Of a DNA stretch of 64,000 nucleotides, positions 11,557 through 21,151 are shown piece by piece. Numbering within the stretch: the first letter of the stretch is position 1; the number at the start of each line of letters is the position of its first letter. Origin of the DNA: Histophilus somni (lineage in GTDB: Bacteria; Pseudomonadota; Gammaproteobacteria; Enterobacterales; Pasteurellaceae). Location of the stretch: positions 22,636-86,635 of the forward strand of contig NZ_JACHGQ010000009.1 of assembly GCF_014202395.1 (NCBI RefSeq), given 5' to 3'. The position numbers and the translations under genes are program-made. Under the pieces are notes generated by a model. That model saw nothing but the letters and a program-made list of their open reading frames with translations. It searched no databases and had not been told where the DNA came from.

Positions 11557-12282
11557 ATGTCTATACTGCATGCAGAACATCTCGCTAAAAGCTATAAAAA
11601 CCGTCAAGTGGTTTCTGATGTAAGTTTAACAGTGAACTCTAATGAAATTGTAGGTTTACTGGGACCGAATGGTGCGGGAAAAACCACAACATTTTATATG
11701 ATCGTCGGTTTAATACGCCATGATCAAGGAAAAATTCACATTGATAACGAAGATATCAGTTTGTTGCCTATGCACAAACGAGCACAGCGAGGAATGGGTT
11801 ATCTGCCACAAGAAGCCTCTATTTTCCGACGATTGAGTGTTTATGAAAATTTAATGGCAGTCTTGGAAATTCGTAAAGATTTAAATATGCAACAACGCCG
11901 TACTCGAGCTGATGAGCTGATTGAAGAATTTAATATCGGTCATATCTGTGATAATTTGGGACAATCTTTATCGGGCGGTGAACGTCGTCGTGTAGAAATT
12001 GCACGTGCCTTAGCTGCAAACCCTAAATTTATTTTATTGGATGAACCTTTTGCCGGTGTTGATCCCATTTCCGTAATTGATATAAAGAAAATTATCCAAG
12101 ATTTACGCAATCGTGGATTGGGTGTGTTAATCACTGATCATAATGTGCGAGAAACACTGGACGTTTGTGAACGAGCTTACATTGTCAGCTCAGGAAAAAT
12201 GATAGCAACGGGTACACCTGCTGAAGTCATGAATAACGAACAAGTTAAACAAGTTTATCTTGGTAAAGAATTTAAATTGTAA
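11557..12282 (+). CDS. lptB: LPS export ABC ATPase LptB
   Basis: Cytoplasmic ATPase that powers LPS extraction by LptB2FG. The 241-residue length equals that of E. coli LptB. Walker A GPNGAGKT is at residues 36-43. Also present are the Q-loop YLPQEASIF, the signature [15 protein letters not shown], Walker [14 protein letters not shown] and the switch histidine in ITDHN. It lies 14 bases after lptA, and its stop is two bases from the next start codon. Confidence 0.98.
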   Translation: MSILHAEHLAKSYKNRQVVSDVSLTVNSNEIVGLLGPNGAGKTTTFYMIVGLIRHDQGKIHIDNEDISLLPMHKRAQRGMGYLPQEASIFRRLSVYENLMAVLEIRKDLNMQQRRTRADELIEEFNIGHICDNLGQSLSGGERRRVEIARALAANPKFILLDEPFAGVDPISVIDIKKIIQDLRNRGLGVLITDHNVRETLDVCERAYIVSSGKMIATGTPAEVMNNEQVKQVYLGKEFKL

Positions 12283-12284
12283 TT

Positions 12285-12809
12285 ATGCTTAAATTTACTG
12301 AATTACTCTCTCCTGAAAATATCCGTCAAGGGTTAACTTGTACAAGCAAAAAAAGAGCTTTTGAAATCATATCCAGCTTAATTGCTAAACAACTTTCAGA
12401 ACAAATTGATGGCTTAGAAGCAGATGAAGTTAGTCTTCAGGAAAAAGAAACTCTTTGTACCGATTCTTTACTCAACCGAGAAAAATTAGGCAATTCCAGT
12501 TTGGGAAACGGTATGGCTATGCCTAAAGGAAGATTACCCCTAGGTAATACACCTATCGCAGTCTTTTTACAACTGAGTGCACCTTTAAAATATGATGCAC
12601 TTGATCATCGTGAAGTCGATCTTATTTTTGCCTTATTATCCCCGACAGAACATTGTTCCAATCTCGTTCAAGAATTGCCCCATTTAGTAGAGCGTTTAAA
12701 AGACAAATCTCTAATTAAACAATTAAGAAACGCACAAAGTGCGGAGGAAATTTGGCAAATTTTTCAATTTTCAGATAGACAGGCGGAAACATTACCAACT
12801 ACTGAATAA
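12285..12809 (+). CDS. ptsN: PTS nitrogen-type EIIA protein PtsN, active-site histidine replaced
   Basis: EIIA-Ntr domain protein of 174 residues. In E. coli PtsN accepts phosphate from NPr at His73, in the motif GNGIAIPHG, and regulates potassium transport and other targets by phosphorylation state. Here the matching motif reads LGNGMAMPKGR: Lys81 (codon AAA at 12525-12527) stands where the histidine should be. The rest of the fold is conserved (NREKLGN, VDLIFALLSP). So the protein is probably a non-phosphorylatable regulator. It starts two bases after lptB. rpoN and hpf, which lie in between in E. coli, are missing. Confidence 0.9.
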   Translation: MLKFTELLSPENIRQGLTCTSKKRAFEIISSLIAKQLSEQIDGLEADEVSLQEKETLCTDSLLNREKLGNSSLGNGMAMPKGRLPLGNTPIAVFLQLSAPLKYDALDHREVDLIFALLSPTEHCSNLVQELPHLVERLKDKSLIKQLRNAQSAEEIWQIFQFSDRQAETLPTTE

Positions 12810-12847
12810 CACCATGCTGAAACAAAATATCCCGAGGAAGAATAAAA

Positions 12848-13708
12848 ATGGAGATTATCATTATTAGTGGACGCTCAGGTGCAGGAAAATCCGTAGCATT
12901 GCGAGCATTGGAAGATATTGGCTATTATTGTGTTGATAATCTCACGATGGATTTAGTTCCTCAACTTGTTGATATGTTGGAAAACAAACAGCATTTAGTA
13001 GCAATCAGTTTAGATATTCGTAACTTACCTCAAGAACCTGAAACATTGGATCACATCTTAAATTTGCTGCAAGAAAAATATCCGGTAAAAATTATTTTCT
13101 TGGATACGGATAGAAATACCCTAATTCGCCGTTATAGCGACTCTCGTCGTTTACACCCGTTATCGGTCCAAAATCTGTCTCTTGAAGCGGCAATTGCTGC
13201 AGAAAAAGAGCATCTTGAACCTTTAGTACAACATGCCAATGTAATTATTGATACCACACCGCTTTCTCCCCATGAACTTGCTGAACGTTTACGTGAATTT
13301 TTGCGTGGCAATACGGAAAAAGAATTACAAATTATTGTCGAATCTTTTGGATTTAAATATGGTATTCCTTTAGATGCTGATTATGTTTTTGATGTGCGTT
13401 TTTTACCAAATCCACATTGGAATCAGGAATTACGCCCAATGACAGGATTAGAAAAACCGGTTATCGAATTTATGCAAAAACATATTGAAGTTGACAACTT
13501 TATTTATCAGACACGTAACTATATTGAAAACTGGTTGCCAATGTTAGAAAAAAATAACCGCAGTTATTTAACCATTGCAATTGGTTGCACAGGCGGTAAA
13601 CATCGTTCTGTTTATATCGCTCAACAAATTGGTGAATATTTCCGAGCGAAGGGAAAGAAAGTGCAAATCCAACATAAATCATTGGAAAAACATGCACAAA
13701 ATAAATAA
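12848..13708 (+). CDS. rapZ: RNase adapter protein RapZ
   Basis: RNA-binding nucleotide-binding protein which in E. coli delivers the sRNA GlmZ to RNase E and so tunes GlmS. The 286 residues (E. coli 284) carry Walker A GRSGAGKS at residues 8-15. The C-terminal domain has [12 protein letters not shown] and a basic tail ([19 protein letters not shown]) comparable to the RNA-binding tail of E. coli RapZ. It follows ptsN by 38 bases, as in E. coli. GlmY and GlmZ were not seen in this window. Confidence 0.96.
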   Translation: MEIIIISGRSGAGKSVALRALEDIGYYCVDNLTMDLVPQLVDMLENKQHLVAISLDIRNLPQEPETLDHILNLLQEKYPVKIIFLDTDRNTLIRRYSDSRRLHPLSVQNLSLEAAIAAEKEHLEPLVQHANVIIDTTPLSPHELAERLREFLRGNTEKELQIIVESFGFKYGIPLDADYVFDVRFLPNPHWNQELRPMTGLEKPVIEFMQKHIEVDNFIYQTRNYIENWLPMLEKNNRSYLTIAIGCTGGKHRSVYIAQQIGEYFRAKGKKVQIQHKSLEKHAQNK

Positions 13709-13733
13709 CCCCAAACTTAAATTCGGGGTTATT
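13704..13733. terminator. Bidirectional terminator between rapZ and metG
   Basis: Nine-base stem AATAACCCC/GGGGTTATT with a 12-base loop and T-run, overlapping the rapZ stop codon. It lies between convergent genes. Confidence 0.8.
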
Positions 13734-13743
13734 TTGTCAGTAA

Positions 13744-15795
13744 TTATTTAACTCGTTGTCCCGCTTTTGCACCTGCATCAACATCAAGTAAATATAAATC
13801 CGCACCACCGTTGCCTGCACTTAAAATCATACCTTCAGACATTCCAAACTTCATTTTTCTTGGTGCTAAGTTTGCGACCATAATCACAAAACGCCCCTCC
13901 AAATCTTCCGGCTTACCATACGCCGCTTTAATTCCGGAAAATACTTGACGAGTTTCATTGCCTATATCCAGTATAAATTTCAGCAACTTATTACTTTCTG
14001 GCACGGCTTCACATTTCAAAACTTTCGCTACCCGTAAATCCACTTTGCAAAAATCATCGATAGTAATGTTTTCTTCAATTGGCTCAAACTCGGAAAATGC
14101 TTTATTTTCTACCGCACTTTTCCCTGCGGTTTGGTTAGCTTTCGCATTTTCTATTTTTGAAGCCTCGATCATTTCTTCAATTTTTTTCATATCTAAGCGT
14201 GAAAATAGAGGTTTAAACGGTGCAATTTGATGATCTAACAAAGGGCTTGCTACATTTTCCCAAGTCAATTGCGTATTTAAAAATGCTTCTGCACGTGCTG
14301 CTAGATTTGGTAGGACAGGTTTCAAGTAACCTATTAATACACGGAATAATTCAATCCCCATTGAACACACTTGTTGTAGTTCATCTGTGCGACTTTCGTC
14401 TTTGGCAATAACCCAAGGTGCTTTTTCATCAACATATTTATTGGCTTTATCAGTAAGTGCCATAATTTCACGAATCGCTTTTCCAAACTCACGATTTTCA
14501 TAGTAGTCGGCAATTAACTCTGACTGTGCAATAAATTCATCGAACAACATTTTATCATCTAATTTATCCGCCAATTTCCCGTCAAAACGTTTTTGAATAA
14601 AACTTGCATTTCTTGAAGCTAAATTAACTAATTTATTCACCAAATCCGTATTTACACGCTGTACAAAATCGTCCAAATTTAAATCCAAATCATCGATACG
14701 GCTGCCTAATTTAGCAGCATAGTAATAACGTAAGCATTCAGGATCTAAATATTTCAAGTAAGTGGCGGCTTGAATAAACGTCCCTCGAGATTTTGACATT
14801 TTCTCACCGTTGACAGTAACGTAGCCATGTACAAAAATATTATTCGGTTTGCGTAAACTGGCTCCATCCAACATCGCCGGCCAAAATAAACTGTGGAAAT
14901 ACATAATGTCTTTACCAATAAAATGATAAAGCTCGGCATGACTCTCTTTGCTCCAGAAACTATCAAAATCAATACCGCTCTTTTTGCCACAGAGATTTTT
15001 AAACGATGCCATATAACCAATCGGTGCATCTAACCACACATAAAAATATTTATTGTCAGTATTAGGAATTTTAAAGCCAAAATAAGGTGCATCACGAGAA
15101 ATATCCCATTGTTGTAATCCAGCCTCAAACCATTCCTGCATTTTATTTGCGACTTCTTGTTGTAAAGACCCTGAACGTATCCATTCTGTCAACATTGACT
15201 CAAAAGCAGGTAAATCAAAGAAAAAATGTTCACTTTCTTTTAATACCGGCGTTGCACCTGATACTGTTGAACGTGGTGAAATAAGTTCTGTCGGACTATA
15301 AGTTGCAGAACAAACCTCACAGTTATCGCCATATTGATCTTCCGCCTTACATTTCGGGCAAGTTCCTTTCACAAAACGATCAGGCAAAAACATCGCTTTT
15401 TCAGGATCGAAAAGCTGAGAAATAGTACGAGTTTTAATAAAACCATTTTGCTTTAATTTATGATAAATTGCTTCAACTAACTCTCTATTTTCATCACTGT
15501 GAGTGGAATGATAATTATCAAAACTAATGTTAAAACCACTAAAATCAGCCATATGTTTTTGTTGCACATCTGCAATTAATTGCTCAGGTTTTACGCCCAT
15601 TTGATCTGCTTTAAGCATGATTGGTGTACCATGAGCATCATCTGCACAAACAAAATAAATTTCATTGCCACGCATTCGTTGGAAGCGAACCCAAATATCC
15701 GCTTGAATATGTTCTAGCATATGGCCTAAATGAATAGGTCCGTTTGCATAGGGTAAGGCACAAGTAACTAAAATTTGACGTGAATTCGTTGACAT
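13744..15795 (-). CDS. metG: Methionyl-tRNA synthetase
   Basis: Class I aminoacyl-tRNA synthetase of 683 residues. It has the HIGH-type motif HLGH at residues 22-25, a zinc knuckle with two CxxC pairs (CPKC, CEVC) and the KMSKS loop at residues 332-336. The C-terminal tRNA-binding OB domain ([20 protein letters not shown] and onward) is present, as in the long E. coli type of enzyme (677). It is divergent from mrp, the E. coli and H. influenzae arrangement. An uptake signal (14111-14119) falls in the linker before the OB domain. Confidence 0.98.
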   Translation of the reverse strand: MSTNSRQILVTCALPYANGPIHLGHMLEHIQADIWVRFQRMRGNEIYFVCADDAHGTPIMLKADQMGVKPEQLIADVQQKHMADFSGFNISFDNYHSTHSDENRELVEAIYHKLKQNGFIKTRTISQLFDPEKAMFLPDRFVKGTCPKCKAEDQYGDNCEVCSATYSPTELISPRSTVSGATPVLKESEHFFFDLPAFESMLTEWIRSGSLQQEVANKMQEWFEAGLQQWDISRDAPYFGFKIPNTDNKYFYVWLDAPIGYMASFKNLCGKKSGIDFDSFWSKESHAELYHFIGKDIMYFHSLFWPAMLDGASLRKPNNIFVHGYVTVNGEKMSKSRGTFIQAATYLKYLDPECLRYYYAAKLGSRIDDLDLNLDDFVQRVNTDLVNKLVNLASRNASFIQKRFDGKLADKLDDKMLFDEFIAQSELIADYYENREFGKAIREIMALTDKANKYVDEKAPWVIAKDESRTDELQQVCSMGIELFRVLIGYLKPVLPNLAARAEAFLNTQLTWENVASPLLDHQIAPFKPLFSRLDMKKIEEMIEASKIENAKANQTAGKSAVENKAFSEFEPIEENITIDDFCKVDLRVAKVLKCEAVPESNKLLKFILDIGNETRQVFSGIKAAYGKPEDLEGRFVIMVANLAPRKMKFGMSEGMILSAGNGGADLYLLDVDAGAKAGQRVK

Positions 15796-15886
15796 TAATT
15801 TAACCTTTAAATATGAAAATTTTGTTGTTCATCTTACCTTATTAGTGGTATTTTTTCCAGCTCTCGATACTTTACAATCGTAGTTA

Positions 15887-15895
15887 TGCTATGAT
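15887..15895 (+). promoter_or_regulatory. Extended -10 element upstream of mrp
   Basis: TGCTATGAT, about 40 bases before the mrp start. Identical in sequence to the element upstream of lptC. No strong -35 was seen. Confidence 0.45.
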
Positions 15896-15935
15896 GACCG
15901 TAGCAATTTAACTTGTTTCTTTAGGAAAAAAGAAT

Positions 15936-17057
15936 ATGACAATCCATTTTTCACATAACCTCTCTGAATCACAAAAACAACAGTTACAAGAATGTTTCCG
16001 ACAATTTAGTCATACTACTTTACAAAAAGATTTAATTAGCTTAGGTGCGGTCAAAAAAATCGAACTTGGCGGCAATATGTTACGGATAGAGCTAGTGATG
16101 CCTTTTGCGTGGAACACCGGTTTTGCACAATTAAAGACCGCACTTAGCGATAAATTAGAAGCAATCACACGAGCAACAGAAATCAAATGGTTACTTAGCT
16201 ATCAAATTGCCACTCTAAAACGAGCAAATAACCTGCCTGCTGTAAAAGGTATTAAAAATATTATTGCGGTAAGTTCCGGCAAAGGCGGGGTAGGAAAATC
16301 AACAATCTCCGTCAATCTTGCACTGGCATTACAAACTCAGGGAGCAAAAGTAGGTATCTTAGATGCAGATATTTACGGACCTTCCATACCGCATATGCTA
16401 GGCGTTAGTCAGAACCGCCCTACTTCTCCGGATAATCAACATATCGATCCAATTCAGGCACATGGCTTAGCTGCCAGTTCCATCGGTTTTTTAATGGAGC
16501 CGGACAGTGCCACAATTTGGCGTGGCCCAATGGCAAGTAGTGCTTTAAGCCAGTTATTACAAGAAACACTTTGGGCAAATCATGGTGAATTGGATTATTT
16601 GGTGATTGATATGCCTCCCGGAACCGGTGATATTCAATTAACGTTATCACAAAAAATTCCTGTTACCGGTGCTATCGTCGTAACTACTCCACAAGATATT
16701 GCATTACTTGATGCAATCAAAGGAATTTCAATGTTCCAAAGTGTACAAGTTCCCGTTCTTGGTATTGTTGAAAATATGTCTGTTCATATTTGTAGTCAAT
16801 GTGGTCATCATGAAACGATTTTCGGAACAGGCGGGGCTAAAAAAATGGCACAAAAATATCAAATTAAACTCTTGGCTCAACTACCGTTACATATTCAATT
16901 ACGTGAAGATATGGATAACGGTATACCAACTGTCATTTCTGCTCCAGAAAGCGAAATATCGCAATCTTTCTTACAATTAGCAGAAAAAGTAGCTTCTGAA
17001 CTTTATTGGCAAGGTGAAATTATTCCCGGAGAAATTTTATTCAAAGAAGTAAATTAA
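15936..17057 (+). CDS. mrp: Iron-sulphur cluster carrier ATPase Mrp (ApbC)
   Basis: P-loop ATPase of the Mrp/NBP35 family that carries and transfers iron-sulphur clusters. The 373 residues (E. coli 369) comprise an N-terminal DUF59-like domain and the deviant Walker A SSGKGGVGKST. The DxD region ILDADIYGPSIP and the cluster-binding CxxC (CSQC) follow. An uptake signal is at 16137-16145. Downstream, the stop codon directly abuts a decayed serine recombinase on the other strand, which may mark an old insertion point. Confidence 0.96.
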   Translation: MTIHFSHNLSESQKQQLQECFRQFSHTTLQKDLISLGAVKKIELGGNMLRIELVMPFAWNTGFAQLKTALSDKLEAITRATEIKWLLSYQIATLKRANNLPAVKGIKNIIAVSSGKGGVGKSTISVNLALALQTQGAKVGILDADIYGPSIPHMLGVSQNRPTSPDNQHIDPIQAHGLAASSIGFLMEPDSATIWRGPMASSALSQLLQETLWANHGELDYLVIDMPPGTGDIQLTLSQKIPVTGAIVVTTPQDIALLDAIKGISMFQSVQVPVLGIVENMSVHICSQCGHHETIFGTGGAKKMAQKYQIKLLAQLPLHIQLREDMDNGIPTVISAPESEISQSFLQLAEKVASELYWQGEIIPGEILFKEVN

Positions 17058-17061
17058 TATC

Positions 17062-17452
17062 CAAGAAATTTCTAGCGTCGGGTTTGTCCTCTCTTGTTCG
17101 GGCTATGATAGCATTTCTCTCTAATTCAGCAAGGACGCTTAATAGTTGAGTTAATGCTATAGAAAGAGGGGTATTCCGTGCTGTTGTATCGAACATTCCG
17201 TCTAGTGTTTTAAAGTCGATTTTTCTATCGTGAAATTCAGTTATAACACCTATAACTTGTAATGCACCCTGACCTATCTAGGCTAGCAACAACATCCCCC
17301 CTCTCGGATATAATTCAGTAATTCTAGCCTTTCTGCATTATTTTCCCTAGTTCCCTGAATTTTGCAGCCTGCTTTTTTAATTGGTTTATTTGGTCTTTTA
17401 AGTCCTGCTTATGAGTTGATACTCCAGCAAATCCAACAAGAGCTATTTTTAC
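17062..17452 (-). pseudogene. Decayed serine recombinase (resolvase/invertase family)
   Basis: Translating the minus strand in pieces gives the N-terminal catalytic domain (ALVGFAGVSTHKQDLKDQ, then INQLKKAGC). The middle reads ELLNYIREG and then, in another frame, GALQVIGVITEFHDRKIDFK. The helix-E region is LLSVLAELERNAIIARTRED. The catalytic serine (VST) is kept. The usual arginine two residues before it (YARVS) is Gly, and no start codon remains. A six-C run at 17296-17301 gives one frameshift, and a second lies about 20-25 bases further on (near 17275). The C-terminal helix-turn-helix is missing because the sequence stops at the mrp stop codon. A remnant of a mobile element. Confidence 0.85.
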
Positions 17453-17497
17453 CTCTATTCAAAAGTTACATAATAAAAACAAATATATTGATTACTT

Positions 17498-17803
17498 CTA
17501 TTTTGAAGCTGTTTGCGAGTAGGTATTTAAACGAGAAAATTTCAACGCATCAAATTCATCGTGTATAACGTATTGGTAAATCAGCACCAAATCCCCTTGA
17601 ATATGGCAATCTCGATAACCTTTCCATTCTCCAACTAATGTGTGATCTTGATAGCTTTCAGGCAATGGCAAGCGGTTTAACAAGCAGTGCATTGCTGTAA
17701 TATATTTCGTTCCTACTAGCACATTTGGGTAACGTTTTGCCAAATCAGTCAAATCTCTAGCAAATTGTTTAGAGTAACTGACCTTTAATTGTTTACCAGA
17801 CAT
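17498..17803 (-). CDS. yafQ: YafQ/RelE-family mRNA interferase toxin
   Basis: Type II toxin of the RelE superfamily, 101 residues. The YafQ core LPLPESYQDHTLVGEWKGYR is followed by DCHIQGDLVLIY. It keeps His54, Trp60, His67 and Asp71, which match catalytic positions of E. coli YafQ. The last catalytic histidine (E. coli His87, motif RTGTH) appears as Tyr95 in SRLNTYSQ, so activity may be reduced. It lies three bases after the antitoxin gene, typical of a co-translated pair. The symbol follows the family rather than proven orthology. A very similar pair is known in H. influenzae. Confidence 0.88.
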   Translation of the reverse strand: MSGKQLKVSYSKQFARDLTDLAKRYPNVLVGTKYITAMHCLLNRLPLPESYQDHTLVGEWKGYRDCHIQGDLVLIYQYVIHDEFDALKFSRLNTYSQTASK

Positions 17804-17806
17804 TAG

Positions 17807-18097
17807 TTACCCGTTAAGAATGCGTTTTGTAAACTCTTCGACAGAATAATTTTCTCCAGCTTCAATAAAAAAGCTCTCTGCATTACCGCTATCTAATTCG
17901 TCCATAGCTGCTAAGGTTTCTTTATTTGGGCGAAGATAATTCAAATCAACAGGGATAGAGCGAGTCTTGGCAATTTGAGCCAAAAACATATTAAATACTT
18001 GTGATGGTGTAAGACCATATTGTTCAATGACCTGATAGGCTTCGGATTTAGTTTGCTCAACTGTTCTAAAGCTGATAGACGCATTTGTAAGTGCCAT
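17807..18097 (-). CDS. RelB/DinJ-family antitoxin
   Basis: Ribbon-helix-helix antitoxin of 96 residues. The N-terminal DNA-binding part ([20 protein letters not shown]) and the helix [18 protein letters not shown] are typical of RelB/DinJ. The acidic C-terminal tail ([16 protein letters not shown]) would wrap and inhibit the toxin. Good ribosome binding site GGAGAAAA before the start. It probably autorepresses its promoter together with the toxin. Confidence 0.9.
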   Translation of the reverse strand: MALTNASISFRTVEQTKSEAYQVIEQYGLTPSQVFNMFLAQIAKTRSIPVDLNYLRPNKETLAAMDELDSGNAESFFIEAGENYSVEEFTKRILNG

Positions 18098-18127
18098 AAG
18101 TTTTCTCCATAGTATTACATTGAAAGA

Positions 18128-18158
18128 CTATTATAGTAAGAATGAAGTTAAAAATCTA
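18128..18158 (-). promoter_or_regulatory. Candidate promoter/operator of the toxin-antitoxin pair
   Basis: On the minus strand a perfect TATAAT (18130-18135) lies inside the palindrome CTATTATAG (18128-18136), about 30 bases before the antitoxin start. A palindrome over the -10 would suit an autorepressed RelB-type promoter. The -35 is weak. A second inverted repeat TTCAAAA/TTTTGAA lies upstream at 18199-18227. Confidence 0.45.
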
Positions 18159-18239
18159 CATTTTTAATGAGATTAGGGATTTTCATTTTTAATTGCTATT
18201 CAAAAGTTTTCAATGTATATTTTTGAATATAGTCAAAAA

Positions 18240-18265
18240 TAAAAACGGAGCGTTACGCCCCGTTT
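18240..18265 (-). terminator. Terminator after the TorD-like gene
   Basis: Stem AAACGGAGCG/CGCCCCGTTT with one mismatch and loop TTA. Read on the minus strand it is followed by a T-rich tail. It ends the run of minus-strand genes that starts with qmcA. Confidence 0.75.
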
Positions 18266-18268
18266 AAT

Positions 18269-18832
18269 TTATTTTTCACTTTCTTCCAATTCGTCTGCCA
18301 TCGCTGATAAAATTTCTCTAGAAAGCAAAACTAAAGCACGATAAAAGGGTAAATTTGCATGCTTTTCTACTTGGTTAAAAAACTGACTAGCACAAGGTAA
18401 CAAAAAAATTTCAAATAGTTCTCGCTGGGCTTGAATGGAATTTAAATTATCTTCAATCCAAGAGGCAGTTAAAAAAACCAACGCAAAATGATCCGCACTT
18501 TCTACCACTGGGCATCCTCGCTCTTGTCTAAACGAAGAAAATTCATCCGGATTAATTCCATAATCAGAGATTTTCATTGAAATAAGTGGCGTATCAGTCA
18601 TAAATAAACGCTGATATTCTATTTCCAGTGCGTTTAAATCCATTGGTATTTGCAAACTATCTAACGCCTCTTTACTTTGTTTATCTGTTTCCAAACACCA
18701 AACCTGTTCCAAACCTTTTTGTTGTAACCAAGAAAATACGTCTGTCATTATAGGATCTGTCGGTTGACGATAAAATAAATTACCGAACAATCGGCTTATT
18801 AAGGAAAAATTATTCATTTGAGCTACAATCAC
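18269..18832 (-). CDS. TorD/DmsD-family redox-enzyme maturation chaperone
   Basis: All-helical cytoplasmic chaperone of 187 residues, similar to the TorD family that holds Tat-exported molybdoenzymes until cofactor insertion. Family-like segments are LEIEYQRLFMTDTP and VVESADHFALVFLTASWIED. The start is a GTG preceded by AAGGAAGG with a 6-base spacing. It overlaps the upstream stop by four bases (GTGA), so translation is coupled to the quinone reductase. An internal ATG six codons on is an alternative. No molybdoenzyme gene is nearby, so the client is unknown. Confidence 0.8.
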   Translation of the reverse strand: MIVAQMNNFSLISRLFGNLFYRQPTDPIMTDVFSWLQQKGLEQVWCLETDKQSKEALDSLQIPMDLNALEIEYQRLFMTDTPLISMKISDYGINPDEFSSFRQERGCPVVESADHFALVFLTASWIEDNLNSIQAQRELFEIFLLPCASQFFNQVEKHANLPFYRALVLLSREILSAMADELEESEK

Positions 18833-19449
18833 GCAATACCTTCCTTTTGTAACGCTAAAAGAGCGGTGAGATTTTTCACTGTTTTTTCTCTTACTTCTTG
18901 CAAGATATGTTGCTTAGCTTGTTCATCTAAAATGTGAATATCACCGAAAAAACTATGATCAATATCAGTAACTCCACAATAATTAAACAGACCATCAACT
19001 AAGCAATTTTGTAATGATTGTGCAAATCCACGTTCTTGATATTTCTGTAAATTATTACCCATAGTAATAAATTGTTGTATTTTTTTACCATGTAAAAGCC
19101 CCTCTGAAACACCATTTTCCGTTTTGTAGGCAACCCCATGGCTTAAAATACGATCTAAATAGCCTTTTAAGATTGCAGGAAATCCCATCCACCACAATGG
19201 ATAAATAAGTGTAATAAGATCAGATTGATCGATTAATTCTTGTTCATAACGAATTTCTGCCGGTGTGATTTTTTGTTGTGCTGCCTGTAATTCTTCCCAA
19301 GATAAAATTGGATTGAAATCAAGAGCATACAAATCCCTAACTCGTGTTTCAACCCCCAGTTTTTGACCCGTCTTTACAGTTTGCTCTAATATTGCTTGGT
19401 TAAAACTCGTCTGATTATTAGGATGAGTAAAAATAATTAAGTGTTTCAT
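18829..19449 (-). CDS. FMN-dependent NAD(P)H quinone oxidoreductase family protein
   Basis: Flavodoxin-fold reductase of 206 residues. The N-terminal strand MKHLIIFTHPNNQTSFNQAI binds the FMN phosphate, and the motif YPLWWMGFPAILKGYLDRIL is the family signature shared with KefF, MdaB and NQO1-like enzymes. The expected reaction is two-electron reduction of quinones, but the substrate is not known. It is coupled by a four-base overlap to the downstream TorD-like gene and lies 9 bases after the nfeD-like gene. No kefC-like gene is adjacent, so KefF is not claimed. Confidence 0.82.
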   Translation of the reverse strand: MKHLIIFTHPNNQTSFNQAILEQTVKTGQKLGVETRVRDLYALDFNPILSWEELQAAQQKITPAEIRYEQELIDQSDLITLIYPLWWMGFPAILKGYLDRILSHGVAYKTENGVSEGLLHGKKIQQFITMGNNLQKYQERGFAQSLQNCLVDGLFNYCGVTDIDHSFFGDIHILDEQAKQHILQEVREKTVKNLTALLALQKEGIA

Positions 19450-19458
19450 TTCTTTCTC

Positions 19459-19902
19459 TTATTTTTTTTGAACGATCAACGTAATTCCATTCACAGCTTG
19501 AACTTCAATAATATCCCCTTGTTGCAACCCTTTACCTTGAATACGCCAAGTGGTATCGCCAAAAACACCTCGACCAATGCCATTTTCGGCTATCACTTCA
19601 ACCTTACCTAGACATCCCAACATGGCGTGATCTCGCCGGTTTAAAGAAGAATTTGCCTGATCTTTTTCATCTTTAGTATGTTGATATTTCCACCATGCGA
19701 CACTCAACACTATTGCTAAGATGCCATAAATAACGCACTGTATAGTCAGAGATAAATCAATAATGATGGTGATCATTGAAACAATAATAGCGGCTAAACC
19801 CCACCATAATAAAAAAACGCCTGGAACAATTATCTCTGCAATCAATAATAAAAAACCTAAAATCAGCCAATGCCAAAATGTCCAAGCGTCAAACCATTCC
19901 AT
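19459..19902 (-). CDS. NfeD-family membrane protein (YbbK-like)
   Basis: Membrane protein of 147 residues with about three hydrophobic segments in the first 70 residues (FWHWLILGFLLLIAEIIVPG and two more). A C-terminal OB-fold NfeD domain follows (LGKVEVIAENGIGRGVFGDT). NfeD proteins pair with SPFH/stomatin proteins. Here the SPFH gene lies just upstream, as in E. coli qmcA-ybbK. Probably part of a membrane microdomain or protease-associated complex. Confidence 0.88.
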   Translation of the reverse strand: MEWFDAWTFWHWLILGFLLLIAEIIVPGVFLLWWGLAAIIVSMITIIIDLSLTIQCVIYGILAIVLSVAWWKYQHTKDEKDQANSSLNRRDHAMLGCLGKVEVIAENGIGRGVFGDTTWRIQGKGLQQGDIIEVQAVNGITLIVQKK

Positions 19903-19925
19903 TTTACATGTTTCCTCTCAATAGA

Positions 19926-19941
19926 GGACGCCTAAGCGTCC
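19926..19941 (-). other. Small hairpin between qmcA and the nfeD-like gene
   Basis: Perfect six-base stem GGACGC/GCGTCC with loop CTAA in the 46-base intergenic gap. No T-run follows, so it is more likely a processing or attenuation hairpin than a full terminator. Confidence 0.4.
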
Positions 19942-19948
19942 ATTGATA

Positions 19949-20869
19949 TTACTGTTTATTGCCTTTTAACAATTCAGCAATGCCTGCAACAGAACCAATT
20001 AAATTTCCGGCTTCAAGTGGCATAAGTACAATCTTACTATTATTTGCACTACCAATCTCTTTTAATGCTTCAGTGTATTTTTGAGCAATAAAGTAATTGA
20101 TTGCTTTAGTATCTCCACTTGAAATTGCGTCTGACACCATTTGTGTTGCTTTCGCCTCGGCTTCAGCAGCCCGTTCACGAGCTTCAGCCTGTAAAAACGC
20201 TTCTTGACGTTCACCTTCAGCTTTTAAAATTCGAGACTGTTTTTCACCCTCGGCACGTAAAATTTCAGCTTGACGCACACCTTCAGCCTCTAAAATATCA
20301 GCACGTTTATTACGTTCAGCTTTCATTTGTGCATTCATCGCTGCAATCAGCTCTTGCGGTGGACGAACATCACGAATCTCAATACGTGTTACTTTAATTC
20401 CCCAAGGATTCGTTGCTTCATCTACAATAGCTAATAAACGGCTGTTGATATTATCACGTTGAGAAAGCATTTCGTCTAATTCCATAGAACCTAATACCGT
20501 ACGAATATTTGTCATGGTTAAATTAATGATGGCTTGTTCAAGGTGATTGACTTCATAAGCTGCACAACGAGCATCAATAACTTGCACAAAACAAACCGCA
20601 TCGATAGACACATTAGCATTATCTTTAGAAATAACTTCTTGCGATGGAATATCTAAGACTTGCTCCATCATATTAATACGACGACCGACACGATCCACGA
20701 AAGGTACGACAAAATTCAATCCCGGTGTTAAAGTGCGGATATAACGCCCGAAGCGTTCTATTGTCCAATGATAGCCTTGAGGAACGGTTTTTAAAGTTGA
20801 ATATAAAATAAATACAATTAATAAAATAAAAATAATCGTAGCAATTGGTAACCCATCAAATAGTTCCAT
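19949..20869 (-). CDS. qmcA: SPFH/band-7 membrane protein QmcA
   Basis: Stomatin-like protein of 306 residues (E. coli QmcA 305) with one N-terminal membrane anchor ([20 protein letters not shown]). It has the SPFH domain ([20 protein letters not shown] and onward) and a long charged coiled coil rich in Ala, Glu and Arg ([20 protein letters not shown]). I chose the ATG preceded by AAGGAG. A frame ten codons longer has no such site. Known to form oligomeric rings around FtsH in E. coli. Upstream partner of the NfeD-like gene. Confidence 0.93.
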   Translation of the reverse strand: MELFDGLPIATIIFILLIVFILYSTLKTVPQGYHWTIERFGRYIRTLTPGLNFVVPFVDRVGRRINMMEQVLDIPSQEVISKDNANVSIDAVCFVQVIDARCAAYEVNHLEQAIINLTMTNIRTVLGSMELDEMLSQRDNINSRLLAIVDEATNPWGIKVTRIEIRDVRPPQELIAAMNAQMKAERNKRADILEAEGVRQAEILRAEGEKQSRILKAEGERQEAFLQAEARERAAEAEAKATQMVSDAISSGDTKAINYFIAQKYTEALKEIGSANNSKIVLMPLEAGNLIGSVAGIAELLKGNKQ

Positions 20870-21151
20870 TTCATACTCCTTGCAAAATAAAACAAACACA
20901 ATATAAAAATACTACCAGCATATAGTAGCTTATTTTAGTTTATTTATCTAACTAAAGTGCGGTCTGACCAAGAATATAAGATACTTATTTTTTAGTTAAA
21001 TTCGTGACAATTTTAGTTAATTATTTCTTTATTTGACTTTTATTACCACTTAATCCGGTCTGTTTCATTGGTTTGACCACAACCATCACTACGTTTTTAT
21101 AAAAAGCAGTATACGGTATAATAGTTTATCCATCATAAAAAGGTAAATACC

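Noticed and set aside
12741..12754. AAGTGCGGA near the ptsN end as an uptake signal
   Set aside because: Last base differs from the core AAGTGCGGT, so it was not counted.
17362..17568. 68-codon plus-strand frame
   Set aside because: It is antisense to the serine recombinase remnant and overlaps the toxin gene end. The minus-strand reading explains the sequence better.
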